Positions 8,877 through 19,829 of a DNA stretch of 64,000 nucleotides are shown in pieces (position 1 is the first letter of the stretch; each line of letters opens with the position of its first letter). Source of the DNA: Acinetobacter dispersus. GTDB lineage: Bacteria; Pseudomonadota; Gammaproteobacteria; Pseudomonadales; Moraxellaceae. The notes under the pieces are model-generated. The model worked only from the letters and a program-made list of their open reading frames with translations, was not told the DNA's origin and ran no database searches. Both the position numbers and the translations under genes were made by a program. The stretch lies in NCBI RefSeq assembly GCF_009884975.1, contig NZ_CP041970.1:1674001-1738000 (forward strand). Reading direction: 5' to 3'.

Positions 8877-9902
8877 TTAATCACAAAAAGATTCACACAA
8901 ATCCAATAAGCGATTTGCATATCCCCATTCATTATCATACCACGCAAAAACTTTCGCTTGATGTCCCACAACCATGGTTTGCGTTAAATCAACAATCAAT
9001 GAATATGGCGAATGATTAAAATCACTTGAAACCAGATCCTCATCCGTCACTTGCATGATCTGCGCATAATCATATTGCGCTGCTTTGCTCAAAACCTCAT
9101 TGACTTTGTGTACTGTAATTGGTGAATGCGAAACAAAACTTAAGTCAATCGCGGCTACATTTATGGTTGGTACGCGAATCGAATAACCATCAATACGATC
9201 TTCCATTTTTGGCATGACTTGTTTTAACGCACCTAAGGCACTCGAAGTCGTTGGAATAATATTTTGACCTGATGCGCGTGCACGACGTAAATCCCGATGC
9301 GCATGATCCAATACCGATTGATCTGCTGTAACCGCATGGATTTCTGTCATTAATGCAGTATCAATACCAAAAGCGTCATCAATAATTTTGACCAATGGTA
9401 CGAGAGCCTGAGTGGTACACGAGACACTAGAAATGATTTGATCTGTGGCCTTTACGTCATTGTGATTAACACCATAGACAATCGCAGCATCGACCGAATC
9501 AAATGGGGCTGCACCGATAATCACACGCTTCGCGCCTGCCTCAACATGGCGAGTCGCATCAGCACGTGAACGGAATAGACCTGTACATTCCAACACCACA
9601 TCTATTTTTAAATCTGCCCAAGGTAATAATTCTGGCTGAGCCTGCTTAAAAACCTGTAGTTTTAACTCACGTTGATTGGACTGGATATTGAGAAAAATAT
9701 GTTCATTTTCAATCTGAATTTGAACTTGTCCAGCAAAACGACCATGCGTCGTATCGTATTTAAACAAGTGCACCAAAGTTTGCACATCTGCGATGTCATT
9801 AATGGCAACGATTTCAAATTGAAACTGTTTTGGACTTTCAAACCATGCACGTAATACATTTCGACCAATTCGACCAAATCCATTGATAGCGATACGTTGC
9901 AT
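8877..9902 (-). CDS. gap: Glyceraldehyde-3-phosphate / erythrose-4-phosphate dehydrogenase family protein
   Basis: An NAD-dependent aldehyde-phosphate dehydrogenase of 341 residues. The Rossmann start INGFGRIGRNVLRAW and the catalytic Cys in SVSCTTQAL are present, the downstream catalytic His is in TEIHAVTADQ, and the C-terminal WYDNEWGYANRLLDL block is intact. The catalytic loop has VSCTTQ where typical GapA has ASCTTN. The DFNHSPYSLIVDLTQT stretch is closer to Epd/GapB-type enzymes. It could therefore serve gluconeogenesis or the erythrose-4-phosphate step of PLP synthesis; sequence alone does not decide, and the symbol is provisional. It is divergent from alaS. Confidence 0.88.
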   Translation of the reverse strand: MQRIAINGFGRIGRNVLRAWFESPKQFQFEIVAINDIADVQTLVHLFKYDTTHGRFAGQVQIQIENEHIFLNIQSNQRELKLQVFKQAQPELLPWADLKIDVVLECTGLFRSRADATRHVEAGAKRVIIGAAPFDSVDAAIVYGVNHNDVKATDQIISSVSCTTQALVPLVKIIDDAFGIDTALMTEIHAVTADQSVLDHAHRDLRRARASGQNIIPTTSSALGALKQVMPKMEDRIDGYSIRVPTINVAAIDLSFVSHSPITVHKVNEVLSKAAQYDYAQIMQVTDEDLVSSDFNHSPYSLIVDLTQTMVVGHQAKVFAWYDNEWGYANRLLDLCESFCD

Positions 9903-10023
9903 GTAGGGTCCTTATTCATAAAAACATCATCTTTTCTATGCTATATGGTAAAACATCAAGCGCATTGTTGAATATAGATTTTTAGCTTAAACACAGTTTT
10001 ATATGATATTGCTTGTAAAATCG

Positions 10024-10052
10024 TTGGTGAGGCAGGTATTTTCCGTTATAAT
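10024..10052 (+). promoter_or_regulatory. Sigma70-type promoter for alaS
   Basis: TTGGTG at 10024-10029, a 17-base spacer and a perfect TATAAT at 10047-10052. This gives a leader of about 100 bases before alaS. Confidence 0.6.
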
Positions 10053-10159
10053 TTAGCACTTTTAAAATCTATGCCACGCACTGGGTTCGATTGTAGAACA
10101 TTAGACACAACGTACCTTGTTGCATATAGCCAAATTCAAAATTATGGAGTGTCTTGGTT

Positions 10160-12850
10160 GTGAGTACTCGCTTTATGACATCAGCTGAAATCCGTGAAGC
10201 ATTTTTGCGTTATTTCGAATCGCAAGGGCATACACGTGTCGCTTCGAGTTCTCTCGTTCCCGCCAACGACCCAACTTTGCTGTTTACCAATGCTGGTATG
10301 AACCAGTTTAAAGATTGTTTCTTAGGTTTAGAAAAGCGCGACTATGTACGTGCTGTTTCATCACAAAAATGTGTCCGTGCCGGCGGTAAACACAATGACC
10401 TCGATAACGTAGGTTATACAGCACGTCACCACACGTTCTTTGAAATGTTAGGTAACTTCTCTTTTGGTGATTATTTCAAACGTGATGCGTTGAAATTTGC
10501 TTGGGATTTCTTAACTAGCGAACAATGGTTAGCCCTTCCGAAAGATCGTTTATATGCGACGGTTTATCATACTGATGATGAAGCTTTTGAGATCTGGAAT
10601 AAAGAGATCGGCTTAGACGCAGATCGTATTATTCGTATCGGCGATAACAAAGGTGGAAAATACGCATCAGATAACTTCTGGGCAATGGGTGATACAGGTC
10701 CTTGTGGTCCATGTTCTGAAATCTTCTTTGACCATGGTGACCACATCTGGGGTGGTTTACCAGGTACACCAGAAGAAGATGGTGACCGTTTCATCGAAAT
10801 CTGGAACAACGTTTTCATGCAGTTCAACCGTACTGCGGATGGTGCCATGCACCCTCTTCCAGCACCTTCTGTGGATACAGGTATGGGCTTGGAGCGTATT
10901 TCTGCTGTACTGCAACATGTGAATTCAAACTATGAAATTGACCTGTTCCAACACTTATTAAAAGCAGCCGCTGAAATCATCGGTTTAGATACCACTGCAA
11001 TTGAAGCCGAAGCGAAAGCACAAAATAAACCAGTTGAATATCCAGCATCATTAAAAGTCATTGCTGACCATGCACGTTCATGTTCATTCTTGATTGCTGA
11101 CGGTGTAAATCCTTCAAATGAAGGCCGTGGTTATGTGTTGCGTCGTATCATTCGTCGTGCCGTACGTCATGGTAACAAGCTAGGTGCAACAGGTTCATTC
11201 TTCTATAAGATGCTACAACCACTGATTGAAGTCATGGGTGAAGCATATCCTGAACTTGCAGCGCAGCAAACACGCATCGAAGCCCAACTGCTTAAAGAAG
11301 AAGAGCAATTCGCTAAAACACTTGAGCAAGGCTTGAAGTTGTTAGAAGGTGAATTAGCTCAACTGAAAGGCAATGTGATTGCTGGTGAAACTGTATTTAA
11401 ACTGTATGACACTTACGGTTTCCCAACGGACTTAACGGCTGATATCGCACGTGAGCGTGACCTTACCATTGATGAAGCGGGCTTCGAAGTTGAAATGGCT
11501 GCGCAACGCCAACGTGCTCGTGATGCAGGTAAGTTTGCAGTTGACTACAACAGCATTGTAAAAGTTGAAGGCGAAACTCAATTTGACGGCTATGATGCAA
11601 CTCAAGGCCAAGGTCAAATTGTTGCAATCTATAAAGATGGCGTTCAGGTTGATGAAATCAACGAAGGTGACGAAGCACTGATCGTATTGAACCAAACCCC
11701 TTTCTATGCAGAAAGCGGTGGTCAAATCGGTGACACAGGTATCTTCAAAAACGATACAGGTATTTTCGAAGTTCAAGATACTAAAAAATCTGGTGGTGCT
11801 TTTGTCCATCAAGGTATCGTGACCATGGGTAGCCTCAAAGCCACTCAAAATGTTGAAGCTACCGTTAAAGCGGACATTCGTGCAGCAACAGCGCGTAATC
11901 ACTCAGCGACTCACCTTCTCCATGCTGCTTTACGTCAAATTCTTGGTGAGCATGTACAGCAAAAAGGTTCTTTGGTTGCAAGTGACATTTTACGTTTCGA
12001 CTTTGCCAATGACCAACCTGTTTCGTTTGAGCAATTGCAACAGATTGAACGTTTAGTCAATGCTGAAGTTATTGCGAACAGCCCTGTAACAACTGAATTA
12101 CTTGATATTGAATCAGCAAAAGCCAAAGGCGCAATGATGCTGTTCGGTGAGAAGTATGGCGAAGAAGTGCGCGTACTGTCTATGGGTTCTATTATTGAAG
12201 AGAAAAACTTCTCTATCGAACTTTGTGGTGGTATTCACGTTAAGCGTACGGGTGATATTGGTTTATTTAAGATCACCTCTGAAGGTGGTGTTGCTGCGGG
12301 TGTTCGTCGTATTGAAGCCGTAACTGGCACTAAAGCACTTGAAGTGGTTCAAAAAGCTGAAACAGATATCCAAATCATTAACGGTTTGTTGAAAGCTCAA
12401 AAAGACCAAACTGTAGAGAAAGTTGAAGCAATTGTTGAAACTGCTTCTAGCCTACAAAAGCAAATCGAACAATTGAATCAAAAATTAGCCAGCTTCCAAG
12501 CAGCTGAACTTTTAGATCAAGTGAAAGAAATTGCAGGTCGTCAAACGCTTATCACATCGGTAAAAGGTTTAGATGCCAAATCATTACGCAATCTTCATGA
12601 CAGCGTAAAATCAAAATTAGAAGATGCAGTCATTATTTTAGCTGGTGTTGAAGGTGATAAAGTGAGTTTAATCGCTTCCGTCGCTAAACAATACGCTGCA
12701 ACTCTAAAAGCAGGTGACATCATCAAACACTTAGCTCAAGAGCTTGGTGGTAAAGGTGGTGGTAAACCTGACTTAGCACAAGGTGGCGCGCCACTTAACG
12801 AGAAGTTTGATCAAGTCATCGCAGCATTACCTGCTTGGCTTGAGCAATAA
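10160..12850 (+). CDS. alaS: Alanyl-tRNA synthetase
   Basis: Charges tRNA-Ala in the cytoplasm and edits mischarged Ser/Gly. It has the class II catalytic core at the N-terminus ([24 protein letters not shown], then [30 protein letters not shown]), the editing domain with its zinc-site [11 protein letters not shown] and [13 protein letters not shown] motifs, and the C-Ala domain ending in [14 protein letters not shown]. Start choice is uncertain: GTG at 10160 gives [12 protein letters not shown], resembling the E. coli start and 10 bases from GGAG; a TTG at 10154 and an ATG at 10175 are alternatives. It stands alone, with lysC 66 bases downstream. Confidence 0.97.
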   Translation: MSTRFMTSAEIREAFLRYFESQGHTRVASSSLVPANDPTLLFTNAGMNQFKDCFLGLEKRDYVRAVSSQKCVRAGGKHNDLDNVGYTARHHTFFEMLGNFSFGDYFKRDALKFAWDFLTSEQWLALPKDRLYATVYHTDDEAFEIWNKEIGLDADRIIRIGDNKGGKYASDNFWAMGDTGPCGPCSEIFFDHGDHIWGGLPGTPEEDGDRFIEIWNNVFMQFNRTADGAMHPLPAPSVDTGMGLERISAVLQHVNSNYEIDLFQHLLKAAAEIIGLDTTAIEAEAKAQNKPVEYPASLKVIADHARSCSFLIADGVNPSNEGRGYVLRRIIRRAVRHGNKLGATGSFFYKMLQPLIEVMGEAYPELAAQQTRIEAQLLKEEEQFAKTLEQGLKLLEGELAQLKGNVIAGETVFKLYDTYGFPTDLTADIARERDLTIDEAGFEVEMAAQRQRARDAGKFAVDYNSIVKVEGETQFDGYDATQGQGQIVAIYKDGVQVDEINEGDEALIVLNQTPFYAESGGQIGDTGIFKNDTGIFEVQDTKKSGGAFVHQGIVTMGSLKATQNVEATVKADIRAATARNHSATHLLHAALRQILGEHVQQKGSLVASDILRFDFANDQPVSFEQLQQIERLVNAEVIANSPVTTELLDIESAKAKGAMMLFGEKYGEEVRVLSMGSIIEEKNFSIELCGGIHVKRTGDIGLFKITSEGGVAAGVRRIEAVTGTKALEVVQKAETDIQIINGLLKAQKDQTVEKVEAIVETASSLQKQIEQLNQKLASFQAAELLDQVKEIAGRQTLITSVKGLDAKSLRNLHDSVKSKLEDAVIILAGVEGDKVSLIASVAKQYAATLKAGDIIKHLAQELGGKGGGKPDLAQGGAPLNEKFDQVIAALPAWLEQ

Positions 12851-12916
12851 TAAAGACTTCACTTTTGTGTAACTGACCCTGATGCCTCTCAGGGTCATGG
12901 CTTATATGGAACAACT

Positions 12917-14197
12917 ATGGCATTAATCGTTCAAAAATATGGCGGTACCTCTATGGGTACTCCTGAGCGCATTTTAAATGTTGCTCGTCGTGTCAAGCGC
13001 TGGCATGATCATGGTCACAAGGTGGTCGTGGTTGTATCAGCAATGAGTGGTGAAACCAACCGCTTACTTGCGCTTGCCAAAGCCATTACCAGCACCCCTG
13101 ACCCACGTGAATTAGATCAAATGGTGTCAACGGGTGAACAAGTAACGATTTCCATGTTAGCGATGGCACTGAATTCAATTGGTGTAGAAGCTAAATCATA
13201 TACTGGTCGTCAAGTTGGTATTAAAACTGACAGCGCGTTTACCAAAGCACGTATCGAATCGATTGATACAGATGTGATGAGCAATGATTTAGACGCTGGT
13301 CGCGTCATTGTTGTTGCAGGTTTCCAAGGTTTTGATGCCAATGGCAATATCACAACCTTAGGTCGTGGCGGTTCAGATACCTCTGGTGTTGCACTTGCAG
13401 CAGCTTTGAAAGCCGATGAGTGCCAAATCTATACCGATGTTGATGGTGTTTACACTACCGACCCACGTGTTGCGCCAAAAGCGAAGAAAATTGACCGTAT
13501 CTCTTTTGAAGAAATGCTTGAAATGGCATCATTGGGTTCAAAAGTTTTACAAATTCGCTCTGTTGAATTCGCAGGCAAGTATCAAGTTCCATTACGCGTA
13601 TTATCAAGTTTTGATAATGATGACGATGGCGCATTTGATGAAGATTTCAAACAAAACGTAGGCACACTAATTACGACTGAGGCAGAAGACGACATGGAAC
13701 AACCAATCATCGCAGGTATTGCATTTAACCGTGACGAAGCAAAATTAACAATTTTGGGTGTTCCTGACGAACCAGGTATTGCCTCTAAAATCTTGTCACC
13801 AATCAGTGATGCAAACATTGAAGTGGATATGATAATCCAAAATGTTGAAGAAGATGGCACAACTGATTTTACTTTTACTGTAAATCGTAATGACTTAGCA
13901 AAAGCAAAAGCGATTTTAGAGCAAACAGCCAACAGCATCGAAGGTTGTGAAGTTGTGACGCGCGATGACATCGTAAAAGTGTCTATCGTTGGTGTAGGTA
14001 TGCGTTCTCATGCTGGTGTAGCAAGCAAAATGTTTACCGCATTGGCTGATGAAAGCATTAATATTCTCATGATTTCTACATCAGAAATTAAGATTTCTGT
14101 GATCATTGAAGAAAACTACTTAGAGCTAGCAGTTCGTTGTTTACATACAGCTTTTGGTTTAGATCGTGAACACGGCGAAAGCAGTGTACGTGCTTAA
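12917..14197 (+). CDS. lysC: Aspartate kinase
   Basis: Phosphorylates aspartate, opening the lysine/threonine/methionine pathway. The 426-residue protein starts with the KYGGTSMGTPERI nucleotide-binding block and contains TLGRGGSDTSGVALAAALKADECQIYTDVDGVYTTDPR; two ACT domains occupy about residues 270-410 (LGVPDEPGIASKILSPI; VGMRSHAGVASKMFTALADESINILMISTSEIKISV). This is the alpha-beta-fused, feedback-regulated form. It follows alaS and may share readthrough with it. A strong hairpin terminator follows, separating it from csrA. Confidence 0.97.
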   Translation: MALIVQKYGGTSMGTPERILNVARRVKRWHDHGHKVVVVVSAMSGETNRLLALAKAITSTPDPRELDQMVSTGEQVTISMLAMALNSIGVEAKSYTGRQVGIKTDSAFTKARIESIDTDVMSNDLDAGRVIVVAGFQGFDANGNITTLGRGGSDTSGVALAAALKADECQIYTDVDGVYTTDPRVAPKAKKIDRISFEEMLEMASLGSKVLQIRSVEFAGKYQVPLRVLSSFDNDDDGAFDEDFKQNVGTLITTEAEDDMEQPIIAGIAFNRDEAKLTILGVPDEPGIASKILSPISDANIEVDMIIQNVEEDGTTDFTFTVNRNDLAKAKAILEQTANSIEGCEVVTRDDIVKVSIVGVGMRSHAGVASKMFTALADESINILMISTSEIKISVIIEENYLELAVRCLHTAFGLDREHGESSVRA

Positions 14198-14242
14198 TTA
14201 ATAGCTGCTTAAACATATTTACTCGCAAGTAAATAAGAAAAA

Positions 14243-14285
14243 AACAGAGCCACTATAGTTTTTTTTATAGTGGCTCTGTTATATT
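14243..14285 (+). terminator. Terminator after lysC
   Basis: AACAGAGCCACTATA / TATAGTGGCTCTGTT long stem around a T-rich loop, about 45 bases past the lysC stop. The nearly symmetrical sequence may act on both strands. Confidence 0.75.
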
Positions 14286-14434
14286 AAGCCTTGAGGTTGT
14301 AAAGATGATTCTCACAGAACTTACGAAAAAAAATGTTTTTTACATATTTCTGTTAGAATTTTCTGTATATTAAGCTGTGCTTTCGAACAATGAATTCCCT
14401 GTCGCAAGTTTAAGCGTTTAGCAAGGAGATAAAC

Positions 14435-14698
14435 ATGCTGATTCTGACCCGTCGTGTCGGAGAAACATTAATGATTGGGGATCAAGTCAGTGTTACTGTG
14501 CTTGGCGTAAAAGGCAATCAGGTGCGTATTGGTGTAAATGCTCCAAAAGAAGTTTCTGTGCATCGTGAGGAAATTTACCAACGTATCCAACATGAACGTG
14601 CCATGCATGAGCATCTGCAACATCTTGATCAAGATTTTCAACATTCTTTTGAAGAAGATAATAACGATTTTCCTCGAAATAATAACTTCAATCGTTAA
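14435..14698 (+). CDS. csrA: Carbon storage regulator, RNA-binding protein
   Basis: CsrA dimers bind GGA motifs in mRNA leaders and control translation of carbon, motility and biofilm genes. The first 60 residues match the family closely ([48 protein letters not shown]). The protein is 87 residues against about 61 in E. coli; the added acidic, Asn/His/Gln-rich tail is a feature of Acinetobacter-type CsrA. A strong AAGGAGAT ribosome site precedes the ATG. It lies between the lysC terminator and a convergent terminator shared with rnhB, so it is monocistronic. Confidence 0.97.
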   Translation: MLILTRRVGETLMIGDQVSVTVLGVKGNQVRIGVNAPKEVSVHREEIYQRIQHERAMHEHLQHLDQDFQHSFEEDNNDFPRNNNFNR

Positions 14699-14720
14699 TA
14701 CCCAGTATTCTTCTCCAAAA

Positions 14721-14757
14721 ATTAAAGCGACTATTCTTAGTCGCTTTAATTGTTTTT
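14721..14757. terminator. Convergent terminator between csrA and rnhB
   Basis: ATTAAAGCGACTA / TAGTCGCTTTAAT, a 13-bp perfect stem with a 4-base loop, followed on the plus strand by TGTTTTT. It serves csrA and probably rnhB from the opposite side. Confidence 0.8.
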
Positions 14758-15322
14758 ATAGACCCAAAGCTTTCTTTACTGGTCCATAGCTACGACGGTG
14801 TTGATCAATTACACCATGGGCCGCAATTGCCTCAAAATGTGCTTTGGTTGGATATCCCTTATGTTTAGCAAAACCATAATCAGGGTATTGCTGATCCAAC
14901 TCATACATTTGCCGATCACGTGTAACTTTCGCCAAAATACTGGCAGCACTAATCTCTGCATGGCTAGCATCGCCACCAACAATTGCTTCACAAGGAATAG
15001 TGATGCCCTTTGGAATCTGATTACCATCAACAATTACTTTTACAGGCTGAGTATTCAATGCCTCAACTGCACGACGCATCGCAAGGAAAGTCGCTTGTAA
15101 AATATTAAACTCATCGATTTCAGCATGTGTTGCTTCGGCAATCGACCAAGCCAAAGCTTTTTCCTGAATCTCTAAAAACAGTTTTTCCCGTTTTTTTTCA
15201 GTCAGTTTTTTAGAATCGTTTAAACCCTCAATCGGATTGTTCGGATCCAAAATAACTGCAGCAGCAACGACAGAACCCACCAAAGGTCCGCGCCCTGCCT
15301 CATCTACACCAGCAACTCTCAT
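14756..15322 (-). CDS. rnhB: Ribonuclease HII
   Basis: Removes ribonucleotides from RNA-DNA hybrids and misincorporated rNMPs from DNA. The 188-residue protein shows the catalytic Asp-Glu pair at about 7-8 in [11 protein letters not shown], another Asp near 99 in VIVDGNQ, and the [15 protein letters not shown] block with the last acidic residue. Length is normal. It is convergent with csrA; a lipoprotein gene lies 40 bases upstream on the same strand. Confidence 0.97.
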   Translation of the reverse strand: MRVAGVDEAGRGPLVGSVVAAAVILDPNNPIEGLNDSKKLTEKKREKLFLEIQEKALAWSIAEATHAEIDEFNILQATFLAMRRAVEALNTQPVKVIVDGNQIPKGITIPCEAIVGGDASHAEISAASILAKVTRDRQMYELDQQYPDYGFAKHKGYPTKAHFEAIAAHGVIDQHRRSYGPVKKALGL

Positions 15323-15361
15323 AAAAAATCTCTAAAGGCTGATGACTCAGCCTTATCTTAT

Positions 15362-15745
15362 TTAACCTGCTTTCTTGAATGTTTCAGCTACACAAGCATT
15401 TACAGTTTGAGAAACCACTTGAGTCACAATCGTCGCACGTGCTGTTGGATCAATTGCAGCTGTTGCTAATTCAACGCCTGTTACGCTGTTTGGTGCTTTT
15501 TCACTGACACAGCCACAAACTTCAGTTTGGATATTTTCACGCTGTTCAGCTGTCATTACACGTGTAGCCGTTTTCCATGCTGGCAGCGTATTAATTTCAT
15601 TAATACATTTTGCATTTACAGCAACTTTTAATGCTGCCATACCTAACTGCTGTGAAGTTGTACCCATTGAGTTATTTCCATCTGGGGTAACACAACCTGT
15701 TAAAGCTAAAACAACAGGGGCAACAATAAGTACCAACTTTTTCAT
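15362..15745 (-). CDS. Small predicted lipoprotein
   Basis: A 127-residue secreted protein with a lipoprotein signal peptide: a lysine pair, a hydrophobic core and the lipobox ALTGC with the acylated Cys at position 18. The mature part has three further Cys (KCINEI, EVCGCVSEK) plus a late NACVAETF, so disulfides in the periplasm are likely. No domain is recognised. The family appears typical of Acinetobacter. It is upstream of rnhB on the same strand and may be co-transcribed. Confidence 0.75.
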   Translation of the reverse strand: MKKLVLIVAPVVLALTGCVTPDGNNSMGTTSQQLGMAALKVAVNAKCINEINTLPAWKTATRVMTAEQRENIQTEVCGCVSEKAPNSVTGVELATAAIDPTARATIVTQVVSQTVNACVAETFKKAG

Positions 15746-15968
15746 AATTTCTATCCTATATCTAAATTTTGGCAGGCGTATTGTGCCTAAATGACACCTT
15801 TTATGATATGACTCAGCTTCATCTTTACATAATTAAACAATGATAAATGATTTAGATAACTCTGAACGTTCTACACATAAAACGCTCCGTTACACTTCCG
15901 ATATATGCGAAATAAAAAGCGCTAACTAGAATTAAAAAATCTATCTATAACAAAGCCAGGATGTTGCA

Positions 15969-16523
15969 ATGCCAACCTCAGCACAATATTACACGCGTAC
16001 GGCACAAGTTATACATTGGCTCATGGCTGCAATTTTTATCGCTGCTTGGCTGATTGGCTTTTACAGTGGCAACTTTCTCAGCTATGACGTCGATGGTAGC
16101 TTCAAGGGAACTGTGATTACCCTACATAAAAATATAGCCACCACTATTATTTTCTTAGTGGTTATCCGTATTTTTTGGCGCTATACCCACCCTGCACCAG
16201 AGTTACCAGACACCATGTCACCAACAATGAAAATGTTGGCGCATGTTGGTCATTTATTCCTTTATTTAATGCTATTAGCGCTGCCAATTACTGGCTGCTT
16301 ATTTAGTTGGAGTGCTGGACACCCTGCACCAGTTTTATATTTATTCGAAATTCCACGCTTAGTACAAGACAATCCAGAATTACTAGCAATTGTTAAACCG
16401 CTACATATTTATCTTTCATGGTTCGCTGGCCTACTCGTGGCTGGACATGCTTTGGCTGCAATTAAACATCACCTAATTGATAAAGATAATGTCTTGCTCA
16501 GCATGTTGCGCCAACCCAAATAA
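15969..16523 (+). CDS. Cytochrome b561 family protein
   Basis: A 184-residue inner-membrane di-heme cytochrome b of the CybB type, with four transmembrane helices (about 12-30, 48-70, 88-110, 146-165). Likely heme ligands are the His in QVIHWLMA, HKNIA, HVGHLFLY and the late HIYLSWFAGLLVAGHALAAIKHH. CybB-type proteins pass electrons from quinol, for example to superoxide. The gene stands alone; its terminator is shared with the deaminase gene on the other strand. The specific partner is unknown. Confidence 0.88.
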   Translation: MPTSAQYYTRTAQVIHWLMAAIFIAAWLIGFYSGNFLSYDVDGSFKGTVITLHKNIATTIIFLVVIRIFWRYTHPAPELPDTMSPTMKMLAHVGHLFLYLMLLALPITGCLFSWSAGHPAPVLYLFEIPRLVQDNPELLAIVKPLHIYLSWFAGLLVAGHALAAIKHHLIDKDNVLLSMLRQPK

Positions 16524-16533
16524 TTTTGAGACT

Positions 16534-16563
16534 AAAAAAAACCGCTTTACGCGGTTTTTTTTA
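16534..16563. terminator. Bidirectional terminator between cytochrome b561 and deaminase genes
   Basis: AAAAAAACCGC / GCGGTTTTTTT with a short loop. A/T tracts on both sides serve both convergent genes. Confidence 0.85.
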
Positions 16564-16564
16564 A

Positions 16565-17593
<1,029 letters not shown>

Positions 17594-17678
17594 TTATCGA
17601 AATAACGCCCCTTTAGGCTCTCTTCACAATGAGCTGCAAACACATACAGCTCAAGAAGAAAATGATAAAAGAATTAGC

Positions 17679-18998
17679 TTAGCCGCCAAATGCAACAAAC
17701 TTGAATACCCACAGTGCCGCAATAATCCAGACCATATAAGGAACTGTCTTTGCTTTTCCTGTCAGTAATTTCACCAATGCATAACTGATAAAGCCCATCG
17801 CGATACCATCTGCAATTGAATAGGTAAATGGCATAAACACGATAGTTAAAAATGCAGGAACAGCTTCAGTAATATCATCCCAATCGATATGTGTGATCCC
17901 TTGAATCATCAACACACCAATGAATAACAATGCAGGTGCTGTTGCAAAACCTGGAACAGATTGAGCCAATGGCGCCAAGAACAAACAACCAATGAATAAG
18001 AATGCAACAACGACTGCGGTTAAACCCGTACGTCCACCTGCCGCAACACCAGAAGCTGATTCAATATAAGGTGTAGTTGACGATGTACCTAAAGCAGCAC
18101 CCGCTACAATTGCAGTTGAATCTGCGAATAGTGCTTTTTTCAAGCGTGGTAATTTACCATCTTGAAGCAGACCTGCACGATGCGACACACCCACCAAAGT
18201 CCCTGTACTATCAAATAAATCGACAATAAAGAAGACGAAAATCACCCCGACCATACTGGCAGTAAATAGACCTTCAAAGTCCATTTGCATAAAAGTTGGT
18301 GCTAAAGAAGGAACTTGACCAACAACGCCCTTAAACTCATTTAAGCCCATTGCAGTTGCAATCCCAGTCACAACCAAAATACTGAGAATGATCGCACCAC
18401 GTACTTTAAACTGATGCAAAACTACAATCATTAAAAAGCCGAACAATGCCAACAATACTGTAGGTTGCTTGATATCGCCTAGGCCCACCAAAGTCGCTGG
18501 ATTATCAACAATAATGCCTGCATTTTTAAGTGCAATTAATGCGAGGAATAAACCAATACCACCGCCAATTGCAAACTTAAGTGACATTGGAATCGCATTG
18601 ACAATCGCTTCACGAATTTTAAAGAAGCTAATCGCAAGGAATACCAAACCTGACACAAAAACTGCAGCGAGAGCAGTTTGCCAAGGTACGCCCATACCTA
18701 AACAGACGGAATAGGTAAAATAAGCATTTAAGCCCATACCAGGTGCAAGTGCGATTGGGTAGTTCGCAATAATCCCCATGACCAAACACCCAATTGCCGC
18801 AGCCAAACAGGTTGCAACAAAAACAGCACCATGATCCATGCCAGTTTCAGAGAGAATGAGTGGGTTTACAATGATGATGTAACACATCGTTAAAAATGTA
18901 GTTACACCTGCTAGAACTTCCGTTCTAAAGTTGGTTTTGTTCTCGCTCAACTTAAATAAGCGTTCTAACAAACCAGCCGAAGCATTAGGCGTTGTCAT
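17679..18998 (-). CDS. NCS2 family purine permease (AzgA-like)
   Basis: Inner-membrane importer of 439 residues with about 12-14 hydrophobic segments. The N-terminal TEVLAGVTTFLTMCYIIIVNP and APGMGLNAYFTYSV blocks are characteristic of the AzgA-like group of NCS2 transporters (E. coli AdeP/GhxP relatives), which carry adenine, guanine or hypoxanthine with protons. DSTGTLVGVSHRAG and GTSSTTPYIESASGVAAGGRTG are the usual later signatures. It precedes the adenine-deaminase-like gene on the same strand (115-base gap), a sensible uptake-plus-deamination pair. Confidence 0.93.
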   Translation of the reverse strand: MTTPNASAGLLERLFKLSENKTNFRTEVLAGVTTFLTMCYIIIVNPLILSETGMDHGAVFVATCLAAAIGCLVMGIIANYPIALAPGMGLNAYFTYSVCLGMGVPWQTALAAVFVSGLVFLAISFFKIREAIVNAIPMSLKFAIGGGIGLFLALIALKNAGIIVDNPATLVGLGDIKQPTVLLALFGFLMIVVLHQFKVRGAIILSILVVTGIATAMGLNEFKGVVGQVPSLAPTFMQMDFEGLFTASMVGVIFVFFIVDLFDSTGTLVGVSHRAGLLQDGKLPRLKKALFADSTAIVAGAALGTSSTTPYIESASGVAAGGRTGLTAVVVAFLFIGCLFLAPLAQSVPGFATAPALLFIGVLMIQGITHIDWDDITEAVPAFLTIVFMPFTYSIADGIAMGFISYALVKLLTGKAKTVPYMVWIIAALWVFKFVAFGG

Positions 18999-19325
18999 AA
19001 CATAGCACCTGTTGAAATCTAAGATCGTAGAATGTGAAATCTATACGTTTGTGTTTGCAATCTTTTTTGAATGTACACAAAAAGGTATACAAGGCTAAAA
19101 GCAATCTATATGCCAGCTTTGCACTTGTTACACGAGGATATGTATAAATTCGATTCCGATATCAAAACGTAAAAAGCCGCATATCAACATGCAGCTTTTT
19201 ATTTAATGGTAAATATTTTAACAGATTCTATTCAAAACTTGAGTACCACAAGACAAAAAAAGCGCATTTGATGCCCAATCTTGGATGATTGGAGCAATAT
19301 GCCATACTGTATAACCCTAAAAGCA
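18999..19325. other. Intergenic region with one terminator hairpin
   Basis: No gene is supported here. A hairpin with AAAAAGC / GCTTTTT ends and GCAT / ATGC inner arms lies at 19171-19200 with T-runs on both strands. On the minus strand it could end the small membrane-protein gene that stops at 19326. The permease promoter must lie in the first 150 bases, but no purine-type regulatory motif was seen. Confidence 0.5.
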
Positions 19326-19511
19326 CTAGTTACTACGCTGATAGGAGGACAAATGCGTATGCGGATTGTGCTGTATCGTATTCAAGCTGTTTTCAGCATC
19401 TTGAACAATTTTCATCAATTCTTGACGTTTCTTTGCTTGGGCGTCGACATAAGCCACATAACCCAAAATAAATATAGAGAAAGCCAAGACAATCGCAATT
19501 TTAATCTTCAT
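19326..19511 (-). CDS. Short membrane protein, hypothetical
   Basis: A 61-residue protein starting at the ATG at 19511 (MKIKIAIVLAFSIFILGYVA), with one N-terminal hydrophobic helix of about 17 residues and a hydrophilic tail containing AQAKKRQELMKIVQDAENSL. A longer in-frame reading from 19574 adds an implausible hydrophobic leader; the ATG follows a weak purine-rich AGAGATA. A terminator hairpin lies about 125 bases downstream. No family is recognised. It could be a small inner-membrane or secreted peptide; support is the start, helix and terminator only. Confidence 0.5.
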   Translation of the reverse strand: MKIKIAIVLAFSIFILGYVAYVDAQAKKRQELMKIVQDAENSLNTIQHNPHTHLSSYQRSN

Positions 19512-19829
19512 TATTATTATCTCTATTATAAAGTTTTCTTTAATGCTAACAAAAAAGACTGAAAAGGAGAACAAAAACGCATATCAAAATCACAAATGAT
19601 AACCACATCACAATTATATAGTTATTCCAATAAGTTTTTTGCTTAATTTTCACTCAATCAAATATTAGAATATTCCAGTTTTTTTAGCAATGACATTTTA
19701 TATAATTCAATAAGATAGATTAAACTTACATCTTTAAAATAGAAAAAAGCTTCATTTTCAGTACGTAAAACAAAAAAGCACTTTTACCTAAGTAAAAGTG
19801 CTCATCTTTACATTGACGCTTTTTAGGGG
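19512..19829. other. AT-rich gap with the receptor terminator
   Basis: No further gene is visible. Its right end holds a terminator for the TonB receptor gene; the remainder is very AT-rich and must carry the promoter of the small membrane-protein gene. Confidence 0.4.
19778..19802 (-). terminator. Terminator of the first TonB receptor gene
   Basis: AGCACTTTTAC / GTAAAAGTGCT, an 11-bp perfect stem; on the minus strand it is followed by TTTTTTG. It lies 28 bases beyond the stop codon. Confidence 0.85.

Noticed and set aside
11432..11902. 156-codon minus-strand frame inside alaS
   Set aside because: Shadow of the alaS coding sequence; Cys/Phe-rich and without a supporting start or family.
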